Source: Clostridiales bacterium (GTDB lineage Bacteria > Bacillota > Clostridia > Oscillospirales > Oscillospiraceae). From it: 5,380 nucleotides of DNA. Where the stretch lies: assembly GCA_019421975.1 (NCBI GenBank), contig JAHZEE010000096.1:1319-6698 (forward strand), given 5' to 3'. The notes under the pieces were generated by a model. The model worked only from the letters and a program-made list of their open reading frames with translations, made no database searches and had not been told where the DNA came from. Positions 1-5,307 of the stretch are shown here, piece by piece (positions within the stretch are counted from its first letter, which is position 1; the number at the start of each line of letters is the position of its first letter). The position numbers and the translations under genes were made by a program.

Positions 1-559
1 AGGCGGGGTAGGAATAAGGCTTAAGGGGAACGGTCATCTTCCCGTCCTCCGCCAGCTGAAGTGCATTGGGGTTCGTACTCAGATGCAGTCCGGCCGCATC
101 CCGGCCCAGGTACAGGCAGTTCATCACATTTTTGATGATTTCGCCAAAGGCCAGCGTGACAATTGCCAGATAGTCGCCGCGCAGGCGCAGAACCGGGATG
201 CCGATGATGACTCCGGCAATCCCCGCCATGACGGCGCCGCCCACCATCGCAATCAGCAGCACAAGCGGGCCGTAGGGAACCGCATCCTGCACGCAGGTTG
301 CGACAACAGCGCCCGTAAACGCGCCGACGCTCATGAATCCGGCATGGCCCAGGCTCAATTCGCCCAGCACGCCGACGGTCAGGTTCAGAGAGATTGCCAT
401 GACCACATAGGCGCAGATTGGGACCAGCTGGCTCTGCAGAGAGCTTGTGAGCATCCCCTGGCCGCGCAGGATCTGCAAAATGACAAATGCCAGAATCACC
501 ATTGCATAGGTGATAAAGCTGGTGCGGGTGGTCTTGCTGATTCTTCTTATGTATTTCAT
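1..559 (-). CDS. livM: Branched-chain amino acid-type ABC transporter permease LivM (partial, 3' end off window)
   Basis: This is the second integral-membrane subunit of a LivJHMGF-type importer, which forms the inner-membrane channel with LivH. I translated it by hand on the minus strand: 186 codons run open to the window edge, so roughly the C-terminal 40% is missing. The start ATG at 559 gives MKYIRRISKTTRTSF, a basic N-terminus followed by a hydrophobic helix (about residues 15-31). Family hallmarks are LNLTVGVLGELSLGHAGF (about 58-75) and IPVLRLRGDYLAIVTLAFGE (about 121-140), both typical of LivM. A GAGGTGG ribosome binding site sits just upstream and overlaps the livH stop codon; only 10 bases separate the genes, so they are co-transcribed and probably translationally coupled. 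The ATPase genes livG and livF are expected next, beyond the left edge. Family assignment is firm. The substrate is not proven, since homologues also carry other amino acids, amides or urea. Confidence 0.94.
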   Translation of the reverse strand, partial: MKYIRRISKTTRTSFITYAMVILAFVILQILRGQGMLTSSLQSQLVPICAYVVMAISLNLTVGVLGELSLGHAGFMSVGAFTGAVVATCVQDAVPYGPLVLLIAMVGGAVMAGIAGVIIGIPVLRLRGDYLAIVTLAFGEIIKNVMNCLYLGRDAAGLHLSTNPNALQLAEDGKMTVPLKPYSYPA

Positions 560-569
560 GCCCGCCACC

Positions 570-1451
570 TCAGACTTTCTCTCGGATCTGCTTACCCAGC
601 AGGCCCGAGGGTTTTACCAGCAGGACAATGATCAAAACCGCAAAGACGATGGCGTCAGACAGCTGCGTGGAGATATACGCCTTCGCAAAGGTCTCAATGA
701 CGCCCAGCAGCACGCCGCCCAGCAGTGCGCCCGGAATCGAGCCGATGCCGCCAAACACCGCCGCAGTAAACGCCTTGATGCCCGGCAGTGCGCCCGTCGT
801 CGGCATCAGGGAGGGATAGGCGGAGCAGAGCAGCACGCCCGCAACGGCCGCCAGTGCAGAGCCGATGGCAAAGGTCATGGAGATGGTAAAATTGACACTG
901 ATGCCCATGAGCTGCGCCGCGCCCTTGTCCTCGGAGCAGGCGCGCATCGCCTTGCCCATCTTCGTCTTTCCGGTAAAGAGCATCAGCACAATCATAATGA
1001 CAACACAGCTCACCACCGTCACAATGGTCACCGCAGAGATGGTCAGACGGCCGCCAAAGAGCTGCAGGGAGCGGTCCCCCATGATGGAGGGGAACACCTT
1101 GGGCGCGGAGCTGAAGAGCAGAAGCGCCGCGTTTTGCAAAAAGTAGCTGACGCCGATGGCCGTGATCAAAACCGCCAGAGACGGCGCGGACCGCAGCGGC
1201 TTATAGGCCAGCCGCTCAATCACCACACCCAAAATCGTACATACGATCACCGCCAACAGCACGCCGACGACCGGCGGCAGGTTGAACGAGGAGATGGCGT
1301 AGAAGCAGATGTACGCGCCCACCATGATGACATCGCCATGGGCGAAGTTCAGCATCTTGGCAATGCCGTAGACCATGGTGTACCCCAGGGCGATGATGGC
1401 GTAAATACTGCCCAGGCTGACGCCTGTGATCAGATTTGACAGAAAGGTCAT
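570..1451 (-). CDS. livH: Branched-chain amino acid-type ABC transporter permease LivH
   Basis: This is the first permease subunit of the importer, a 293-residue polytopic membrane protein of the normal family length. Family motifs in order are GSIYAIIALGYTMVYGI (14-30), LNFAHGDVIMVGAY (34-47), IERLAYKPLR (78-87), a cytoplasmic loop with KMGKAMRACSEDKGAAQLMG (164-182) that should contact the ATPases, and FTAAVFGGIGSIPGALLGG (228-246). Hydrophobic segments fill the rest and the tail is basic (GKQIREKV). I chose the ATG at 1451 because a strong GAGGTGAG ribosome binding site lies 4 bases before it. An in-frame GTG at 1460 would add three residues, but it lies inside that binding site and is unlikely. 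It follows the binding-protein gene after a 152-base gap that contains two hairpins, and precedes livM by 10 bases. The import role is established for the family; the particular amino acid is inferred. Confidence 0.96.
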   Translation of the reverse strand: MTFLSNLITGVSLGSIYAIIALGYTMVYGIAKMLNFAHGDVIMVGAYICFYAISSFNLPPVVGVLLAVIVCTILGVVIERLAYKPLRSAPSLAVLITAIGVSYFLQNAALLLFSSAPKVFPSIMGDRSLQLFGGRLTISAVTIVTVVSCVVIMIVLMLFTGKTKMGKAMRACSEDKGAAQLMGISVNFTISMTFAIGSALAAVAGVLLCSAYPSLMPTTGALPGIKAFTAAVFGGIGSIPGALLGGVLLGVIETFAKAYISTQLSDAIVFAVLIIVLLVKPSGLLGKQIREKV

Positions 1452-1455
1452 TGCA

Positions 1456-1463
1456 CTCACCTC
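1456..1463 (-). promoter_or_regulatory. Ribosome binding site of livH (decides the start)
   Basis: On the minus strand this reads GAGGTGAG, a near-full match to the anti-Shine-Dalgarno sequence, followed by TGCA and the ATG at 1451. The alternative GTG start at 1460 is made from bases of this motif, so the ATG is preferred. Confidence 0.75.
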
Positions 1464-1482
1464 AGTTTCTCTCTTTTTCCAA

Positions 1483-1530
1483 GGTCTATCGAAAGAGGGC
1501 CGGAGGATTCCGGCCCTCTTTCGATAGACC
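1483..1530 (-). promoter_or_regulatory. Perfect 22-bp inverted repeat (RNA hairpin) between livJ and livH
   Basis: Arms at 1483-1504 and 1509-1530 are exact reverse complements around a 4-base loop (GGAT on the plus strand). In the importer mRNA this forms a very stable GC-rich hairpin just upstream of the livH ribosome binding site. On the minus strand it is followed by TTGGAAAAAG, not a run of U, so it is not a textbook intrinsic terminator. The likely role is to stabilise the 3' end of the binding-protein message, or to act as a partial barrier, so that binding protein is made in excess over permease. That role is inference; the palindrome is seen directly. Confidence 0.8.
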
Positions 1531-1545
1531 CGATCTCAAATACGC

Positions 1546-1580
1546 CAAGAGGGTTGCCGAGCAGCCCGGCAACCCTCTTG
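1546..1580 (-). promoter_or_regulatory. Second hairpin just after the livJ stop codon
   Basis: Arms at 1546-1559 and 1567-1580 pair perfectly over 14 bp around a 7-base loop. It begins 24 bases downstream of the binding-protein stop codon and 16 bases before the larger hairpin in transcription order. On the minus strand it is followed by GCGTATTTGAG, which has no U-tract. Both hairpins contain AAGAGGG and CCCTCTT in their arms, so limited cross-pairing is possible. It is probably a 3'-end protection or pause element for the livJ message. Confidence 0.75.
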
Positions 1581-1603
1581 AAACAGGGCTGTTGCCTATA
1601 GAA

Positions 1604-2833
1604 TTACTGAGTCACATACTGCTCGTTCTCGACCTTGACCACGACAGGCGCCTTGGAGACCTCGCCGTTCTCGTCCCAGGTCATCGCGGTGCCGGTCAGG
1701 CCATCCACGCTGAACGAGGGATCTGTGAAGGTCGCAATCAGCTTTTCGCAGATGGTCTCATGGTCCATGTCAGCTGTGATGCCGGCCGCCTGGCAGGCCT
1801 CGTAGATGGCGTAGATGCAGTCATAGCCGTCTGCTGCAAACTGGTTGGGCGTTGCGCCATAGGCCTCCTGGTACTCGGTCACAAAGCCGACCGTACGCTC
1901 GTCCTCTGCCCAGGCATTGAACGGAGTCATCAGCATCAGGCCCTCGGCCAGACTCTTGTCAAAGCCCTCCAGCTCCAGAATGCCGTCCATGCCGTCGCAG
2001 CCGAAGAAGATCGGAGCGTAGCCCATGGCCTTGGCTTGGTTCAGGATCAGGGAAGCCGGGGTGTAGTAGATGGGCATAAAGACCAGCTCTGCGCCATTGG
2101 TCTGTGCGTCGCCCAGCTGTACATTGAAGTCGGTGTTGGTGTCGTCGGGGAAGGTCGTGGTGGAGACAACCTCCAGGCCCTTGGCCTCCGCCTCTGCTAG
2201 GAAGGCGGTTGCAATGCCGGTGGAGTAGGCGTCGCCGTTGTTGTAAATCACAGCGACCTTCGTGGCCAGTGCGTTATCTGCGATGTAGTCGGCAGCCGTG
2301 ACACCCTGATTGGGGTCTGTAAAGCAGACCTGGAACACATTGTCCCTGTCCTTGGTCACATCCGTGGAGGACGCGGACGGCGTCAGCTGGAAGTAGCGGT
2401 CGTTGTAGCTCTCAGCCGCCACCGCAATGCAGGGGTTTGTGGTCGTGCAGCCGTAGAGGATCTGCATGCCGTTGTCCTTCAGGTTGCTGTATGCGTAGGT
2501 GGCCTTCTCCGCGTCGCCCTCGTCGTCCTGGAAGTCCAGCTCGAACTGCAGGCCGCCCAGCTCGTTAATCTCGTTGACCGCAATCTCCGCGCCCTCTTTT
2601 GTGGCAATGCCATAGGTCGCAGCAGAGCCCGTCAGAGGCCCGATGCCGCCAATCTTGATGACGCCGGTGGCGTCCCCTGTGGTGTCGCCGCCGTTGGTGT
2701 CCGAATTGGAATCTGTCTGGTTGTTGGTAGTGGAATCGTCTGTGGTGCCGTCAGTGTTGGTGTCACTGCTTCCACAGGCGGCCAGGGAAAGAACCATTGC
2801 AGCTGACATGAGAAGCGCAATCAGTTTTTTCAT
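1604..2833 (-). CDS. livJ: ABC transporter substrate-binding lipoprotein, branched-chain amino acid (LivJ/LivK) type
   Basis: This is the extracytoplasmic binding protein that captures the ligand and delivers it to LivHM. It has 409 residues. A lipoprotein signal peptide (MKKLIALLMSAAMVLSLAAC) ends in the lipobox LAAC, with Cys20 as the predicted lipid anchor. Residues 21-56 are a low-complexity linker of Thr, Asp, Asn, Ser and Gly. The mature periplasmic-binding-protein type 1 fold begins at about 57 (GVIKIGGIGPLTGSAATYG) and includes AAYIADNALATKVAVI-like core strands (about 180-196), the YNNGDAYSTGIATAF segment (197-211) and FAADGYDCIYAIYEA (332-346). The ATG at 2833 is preceded by AGGAGG at 2843-2848 with a 9-base spacing. 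It is the first gene of the operon, with a promoter at 2918-2946. Ligand specificity cannot be read from the sequence; leucine, isoleucine or valine is the default, and other amino acids or amides are possible. Confidence 0.94.
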   Translation of the reverse strand: MKKLIALLMSAAMVLSLAACGSSDTNTDGTTDDSTTNNQTDSNSDTNGGDTTGDATGVIKIGGIGPLTGSAATYGIATKEGAEIAVNEINELGGLQFELDFQDDEGDAEKATYAYSNLKDNGMQILYGCTTTNPCIAVAAESYNDRYFQLTPSASSTDVTKDRDNVFQVCFTDPNQGVTAADYIADNALATKVAVIYNNGDAYSTGIATAFLAEAEAKGLEVVSTTTFPDDTNTDFNVQLGDAQTNGAELVFMPIYYTPASLILNQAKAMGYAPIFFGCDGMDGILELEGFDKSLAEGLMLMTPFNAWAEDERTVGFVTEYQEAYGATPNQFAADGYDCIYAIYEACQAAGITADMDHETICEKLIATFTDPSFSVDGLTGTAMTWDENGEVSKAPVVVKVENEQYVTQ

Positions 2834-2842
2834 AGGAATTTG

Positions 2843-2848
2843 CCTCCT
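2843..2848 (-). promoter_or_regulatory. Ribosome binding site of livJ
   Basis: AGGAGG on the minus strand, 9 bases before the ATG at 2833. It is a full-strength site, in keeping with high expression of a binding protein. Confidence 0.85.
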
Positions 2849-2917
2849 GTTAAAAAATTACAGCCACATTTGCAGCCGTTTGCCAAACGATAAGTGCTAA
2901 TTACCGTTTATAGTTGA

Positions 2918-2946
2918 ATTTTAATGTAAAGCATTCATAAAATCAA
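2918..2946 (-). promoter_or_regulatory. Probable sigma-A promoter of the liv operon
   Basis: On the minus strand TTGATT (2946-2941) and TAAAAT (2923-2918) are separated by exactly 17 bases, a good match to TTGACA-17-TATAAT with one or two mismatches per box. Transcription would start near 2911, leaving an untranslated leader of about 78 bases before the livJ ATG. The leader holds a small inverted repeat (CGTTT-GCC-AAACG on the plus strand, 2877-2889) of unknown value. Confidence 0.6.
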
Positions 2947-3039
2947 GACAAGAATCCACAAAATTACCACAAAAACAGGCTGTCAGCGCCCTTTCCCCTT
3001 GTGCATGCTGCTGTTTTTGCTGCAATCTCAGCGAAATTC

Positions 3040-3055
3040 TGCATGATATCATGCA
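3040..3055. promoter_or_regulatory. Perfect 16-bp palindrome, candidate operator
   Basis: TGCATGATATCATGCA is its own reverse complement over all 16 bases. It lies about 94 bases upstream of the livJ -35 box and about 140 bases before the SASP start. Its symmetry and length fit a homodimeric regulator. No regulator is encoded nearby, so the function is unproven. Confidence 0.4.
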
Positions 3056-3112
3056 AATTACCGTTGTTTTGCAGGAATTCCTTGAATTTGGAAAATCTGC
3101 GTCATTTTACAA

Positions 3113-3142
3113 AGTATTGCGCGGCGAACATGGGACACAATA
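3113..3142 (+). promoter_or_regulatory. Possible forespore (sigma-G-like) promoter of the SASP gene
   Basis: SASP genes are normally transcribed by sigma-G in the forespore. CACAATA (3136-3142) matches the sigma-G -10 pattern (CAtnnTA) at all but one position, and AGTATT lies 17 bases upstream as a poor -35. A second -10-like word, CATTTTA (3103-3109), fits the pattern fully but has no -35 at the right distance. Either would give a short leader. The match is weak and rests partly on gene identity. Confidence 0.3.
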
Positions 3143-3192
3143 TGACTGCGGTACCGATGCAACTATTTTTTGAAATTAGGAGATGTATCACA

Positions 3193-3387
3193 ATGAAAAG
3201 CAACAACAATGCAGTTGTCCCTGAGGCTCGTGAGGCCCTGAACAAGTTCAAGATGGAAGCAGCCTCTGAGGTTGGCGTCAACCTGAAGCAGGGCTACAAT
3301 GGCGATCTGACCTCCCGCGAGGCTGGTTCCGTGGGCGGCCAGATGGTCAAGAAGATGATCGAGGCTTACGAGAAGGGCATGAAGTAA
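3193..3387 (+). CDS. Alpha/beta-type small acid-soluble spore protein (SASP)
   Basis: This 64-residue protein binds and coats DNA in the dormant forespore, shielding it from UV and chemical damage, and is degraded at germination to supply amino acids. The sequence starts MKSNNNAVVPEAREALNKFK. The first conserved block, with the germination-protease region, is KMEAASEVGVNL (20-31). The second DNA-contacting block is LTSREAGSVGGQMVKKMIE (39-57). Length and both signatures are typical of clostridial family members. The ATG at 3193 is chosen because TTAGGAGATG (AGGAG at 3178-3182) lies about 10 bases upstream and the protein then begins like known SASPs; the upstream in-frame extension does not resemble the family. 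It is monocistronic, with a terminator at 3406-3445, and is divergent from the liv operon. The usual Ile or Phe after the protease-site Glu is Ala here. Confidence 0.96.
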   Translation: MKSNNNAVVPEAREALNKFKMEAASEVGVNLKQGYNGDLTSREAGSVGGQMVKKMIEAYEKGMK

Positions 3388-3405
3388 GTATTTACTTCGC
3401 CAGTT

Positions 3406-3445
3406 GGAAGAGCGATACGATTTTCGGAAATCGTATCGCTCTTTC
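3406..3445 (+). terminator. Terminator hairpin of the SASP gene
   Basis: Bases 3408-3423 and 3428-3443 form a perfect 16-bp stem around a TCGG loop, extended by one G-T and one G-C pair. It starts about 20 bases after the SASP stop codon. The following U-tract is short (TTTCACTATTC), so the great stem length must do most of the work. Such stem-loops also stabilise long-lived spore mRNAs. Confidence 0.75.
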
Positions 3446-3646
3446 ACTATTCATAAACTCTTGGCAATTCGTTTGCAATCTGTTTCCACTCTATTCACAA
3501 TTTAGACTTAATTGCCCCATATAATAAAGGCAGATCAGATGAAGAACATTCCACTCTAACCTTTCTCAACAACTCGAATTTCTCCTCTGATTGATTGTTT
3601 CAACTTTTTCATTTAACTCCTTTTCTCTCTCTTTTTCTCTTACGAA
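3446..3646. other. Convergent AT-rich spacer, no convincing gene
   Basis: This lies between the SASP terminator and the obgE terminator. It contains an isolated TATAAT (3520-3525, plus strand) without a good -35 box, and a pyrimidine-rich tract on the plus strand (about 3583-3641). On the minus strand there is an 18-codon frame (3612 to 3556) behind AAAAGGAG. None of these is strong enough to call a gene. Confidence 0.5.
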
Positions 3647-3677
3647 ATCACCCCTGCAGCGGCGCTGCAGGGGTGAT
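3647..3677 (-). terminator. Terminator of obgE and of the ribosomal operon
   Basis: Arms 3647-3660 and 3664-3677 make a perfect 14-bp, GC-rich stem with a 3-base loop, beginning 7 bases after the obgE stop codon. On the minus strand it is followed by TTCGTAAG, a weak U-tract. On the plus strand it is followed by CTCCATTTTAAC, so it may also stop rightward transcripts from the SASP side. Confidence 0.75.
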
Positions 3678-3684
3678 CTCCATT

Positions 3685-4965
3685 TTAACGAACATATTCA
3701 AAGTCCAGATCGTACAGACTGACTGTATCCCCCTCTTGAATGCCCATCTGCTCAAGCCGGTCAAACAGGCCGGACTGGCGCAGCTGGCGGTCAAAATAGT
3801 TCCGGGATTCATAGTCCTCAAAGTTGATGTCAGCGATGAGCCGCTCAAGCCAGGCGCCAGATACCATCCACAGATCTCCCTGATGGTCGATCTGCAGCTC
3901 CGCGGCGTTTCCGCCCTTCGGCAGCGGCTTTACATAGTCCGCCTCAAAGACCCGGATGGGCGGCAGGTGCTGCAGGCGCTCGGCCACCACACGCATCAGG
4001 CGCTCTGTCCCCTGATGGGCCGCCGCCGAGATCTCATAGAACGCATATCCCCGCGCCTGCACATAGTCCTTCAGCCTCTGGCATGCGTCGCTGTCCGGCG
4101 GCAGCAGATCCACCTTGTTTGCAACCACGAGCATGGGCCGCTCCGCCAGCGCCGGGCTGTAGGACTTCAGCTCCTCGTTGATCTTTTCAAAATCCGAGAT
4201 CGGGTCGCGGCCCTCGGAGCCGGAGACATCCACCACATGCAGAATCAGCCGGCAGCGGTCGATGTGCCGCAAAAAGTCGTGGCCCAGGCCGGCGCCCTCG
4301 GCAGCGCCTTCAATGATGCCGGGGATATCCGCCATGACAAACGAGACGCCCTCTTCCACATAGATGACCCCAAGATTGGGGTTTAGAGTCGTAAAGTGGT
4401 AGTTTGCAATCTTCGGCCGGGCGTTGGAGGTGACAGAGAGCAGGGTGGACTTGCCCACATTGGGAAATCCCACCAGCCCCACATCCGCCAACAGCTTCAG
4501 CTCCAGAATCACCTCGTGGCTCTCGCCCGGCAGTCCGGACTTTGCAAACCGCGGCACCTGCCGGGTGGGGGTGGCAAAGTGCTGGTTTCCCCAGCCGCCG
4601 CGGCCGCCCTTGCAGAGCACAAACTGCGCCTGCTGGGACATATCGCAGATGATCTGCTCCGTCTCCGCATCCCGCACCACCGTACCGCGGGGAACCCGGA
4701 TGACCAGATCCTGGCCGTTTTTGCCCTTGCACCGCTTTCCGGTGCCATCATTGCCGTTGGGCGCCACATATTTGCGGCGGTAGCGGAAATCCAGCAGCGT
4801 TGACAGGTTGTCATCGGCCTGCAAAATCACATTTCCGCCATTGCCGCCGTCGCCGCCGTCCGGGCCGCCGGCTGCAATATACTTCTCCCGATGAAACGCC
4901 ACCGCGCCGTTGCCGCCGCTGCCGGCCTGTACGAACACCCGCGCTTTGTCGATAAAATTGGACAC
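3685..4965 (-). CDS. obgE: GTPase Obg/CgtA (ribosome assembly and stress GTPase)
   Basis: This essential, conserved GTPase takes part in late 50S ribosomal subunit assembly and is linked to the stringent response and, in Bacillus, to sporulation and general stress signalling. It has 426 residues, the normal Firmicute length, with three domains. The glycine-rich Obg fold spans about 1-158 (for example AAGGPDGGDGGNGGNV at 31-46). The G domain spans about 159-335, with G1 GFPNVGKST (166-174), switch I around YHFTTLNPNLGV (189-200), G3 DIPGIIEG (213-220), G4 NKVD (283-286) and G5 SAA (313-315). The C-terminal OCT domain spans about 340-426 and includes NFEDYESRNYFDRQL (381-395) and EGDTVSLYDLDFEYV. 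All nucleotide-binding motifs are intact. The start is GTG at 4965, preceded by AGGGAGGTG with 5 bases of spacing, and gives the family N-terminus SNFIDKARVFV. It follows rpmA across a terminator/attenuator, and 3647-3677 ends the operon. Confidence 0.98.
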   Translation of the reverse strand: MSNFIDKARVFVQAGSGGNGAVAFHREKYIAAGGPDGGDGGNGGNVILQADDNLSTLLDFRYRRKYVAPNGNDGTGKRCKGKNGQDLVIRVPRGTVVRDAETEQIICDMSQQAQFVLCKGGRGGWGNQHFATPTRQVPRFAKSGLPGESHEVILELKLLADVGLVGFPNVGKSTLLSVTSNARPKIANYHFTTLNPNLGVIYVEEGVSFVMADIPGIIEGAAEGAGLGHDFLRHIDRCRLILHVVDVSGSEGRDPISDFEKINEELKSYSPALAERPMLVVANKVDLLPPDSDACQRLKDYVQARGYAFYEISAAAHQGTERLMRVVAERLQHLPPIRVFEADYVKPLPKGGNAAELQIDHQGDLWMVSGAWLERLIADINFEDYESRNYFDRQLRQSGLFDRLEQMGIQEGDTVSLYDLDFEYVR

Positions 4966-4984
4966 GGGAACACCTCCCTTTCAT

Positions 4985-5019
4985 AAAAAAATCCCGAACA
5001 TGGATATGTTCGGGATTTT
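4985..5019 (-). terminator. Intrinsic terminator/attenuator between rpmA and obgE
   Basis: Arms 4988-5001 and 5006-5019 form a perfect 14-bp stem around a 4-base loop. On the minus strand the stem runs directly into seven T residues (4991-4985), a textbook intrinsic terminator. The obgE ribosome binding site begins only 5 bases after the T-run, leaving no room for a separate promoter between them. obgE is therefore probably expressed by partial read-through. Confidence 0.88.
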
Positions 5020-5028
5020 CAGGTCATT

Positions 5029-5307
5029 TTATTCCGCGTAGACGGAGACCTGCTTGCGATCTCTGCCCAGACGCTCGAACTTCACCTTGCCGTCGACGGT
5101 GGCGAACAGCGTATCGTCGCTGCCGATGCCGACATTGACACCCGGATGGATGTGGGTGCCTCTCTGCCGAACCAGAATATTGCCGGCCAGGACAAACTGA
5201 CCGTCGGCGCGCTTGACGCCCAGGCGCTTGGACTCGGAGTCACGGCCGTTCTTGGTGGAGCCGCCGCCCTTTTTATGGGCGAAGAACTGAATGCCAATCT
5301 TAAGCAT
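5029..5307 (-). CDS. rpmA: 50S ribosomal protein L27 (with cleavable N-terminal extension)
   Basis: L27 is a component of the large ribosomal subunit whose N-terminal tail reaches the peptidyl transferase centre. The 92-residue protein starts [20 protein letters not shown]. Residues 1-9 are the Firmicute-specific extension with the IQFFA motif; the protease Prp is known to cut such extensions between Phe and Ala, here Phe9 and Ala10, exposing the mature AHKKGGGS tail. The rest carries family signatures [26 protein letters not shown] and [16 protein letters not shown]. The ATG at 5307 is chosen because GGAGGT (5321-5316) lies 8 bases upstream; the in-frame TTG at 5316 overlaps that site and is rejected. 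The start overlaps the prp stop by 8 bases, which suggests translational coupling. A terminator/attenuator and then obgE follow, the conserved rplU-prp-rpmA-obgE order. Confidence 0.98.
   Translation of the reverse strand: MLKIGIQFFAHKKGGGSTKNGRDSESKRLGVKRADGQFVLAGNILVRQRGTHIHPGVNVGIGSDDTLFATVDGKVKFERLGRDRKQVSVYAE

Larger units (their letters stand above)
2834..3192. other. Divergent intergenic control region between livJ and the spore-protein gene
   Basis: This AT-rich, gene-free stretch of 359 bases separates the leftward importer operon from the rightward SASP gene. It contains the importer promoter (2918-2946), a perfect 16-bp palindrome (3040-3055), a smaller 10-bp palindrome AGGAATTCCT (3073-3082), three same-strand AATTACC words (2899, 2962 and 3057) and weak forespore-type promoter candidates (3103-3142). 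An open frame running into the SASP gene from 3001 lacks a ribosome binding site and SASP-like sequence, so I do not treat it as coding. I see no riboswitch, T-box or full CodY box. Confidence 0.7.

Noticed and set aside
510..1439. Plus-strand open frame of about 309 codons opposite livH
   Set aside because: It is rich in His, Arg, Gln and Asp, typical of the antisense of a hydrophobic membrane protein. The minus-strand livH has clear motifs.
1436..2200. Long plus-strand open frame opposite livJ and the livJ-livH spacer
   Set aside because: It is antisense to the binding-protein gene, shows no recognisable family and runs through the two hairpins. It is explained as a shadow frame in GC-rich coding DNA.
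2834..2917. Riboswitch or T-box in the livJ leader
   Set aside because: The leader is only about 78 bases, with one 5-bp inverted repeat and no T-box motif, specifier stem or terminator.
3073..3098. CodY-like box around GGAATTCCTTGAATTTGGAAAAT
   Set aside because: The half-sites AATTT and GAAAAT are present but the central spacing is two bases short of the AATTTTCWGAAAATT consensus. It also lies far upstream of the liv promoter.
3001..3192. In-frame upstream extension of the SASP reading frame
   Set aside because: It has no ribosome binding site, its composition is unlike a SASP, and it covers the probable promoter and palindrome. The ATG at 3193 has a good Shine-Dalgarno and yields the family N-terminus.
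3533..3558. Tiny plus-strand frame starting ATGAAGAACATT after the TATAAT box
   Set aside because: It has six codons before a stop and no proper ribosome binding site.
3595..4386. Plus-strand open frame opposite the 3' half of obgE
   Set aside because: It is antisense to a fully conserved GTPase, has no family resemblance, and its start lies in a pyrimidine tract without a ribosome binding site.
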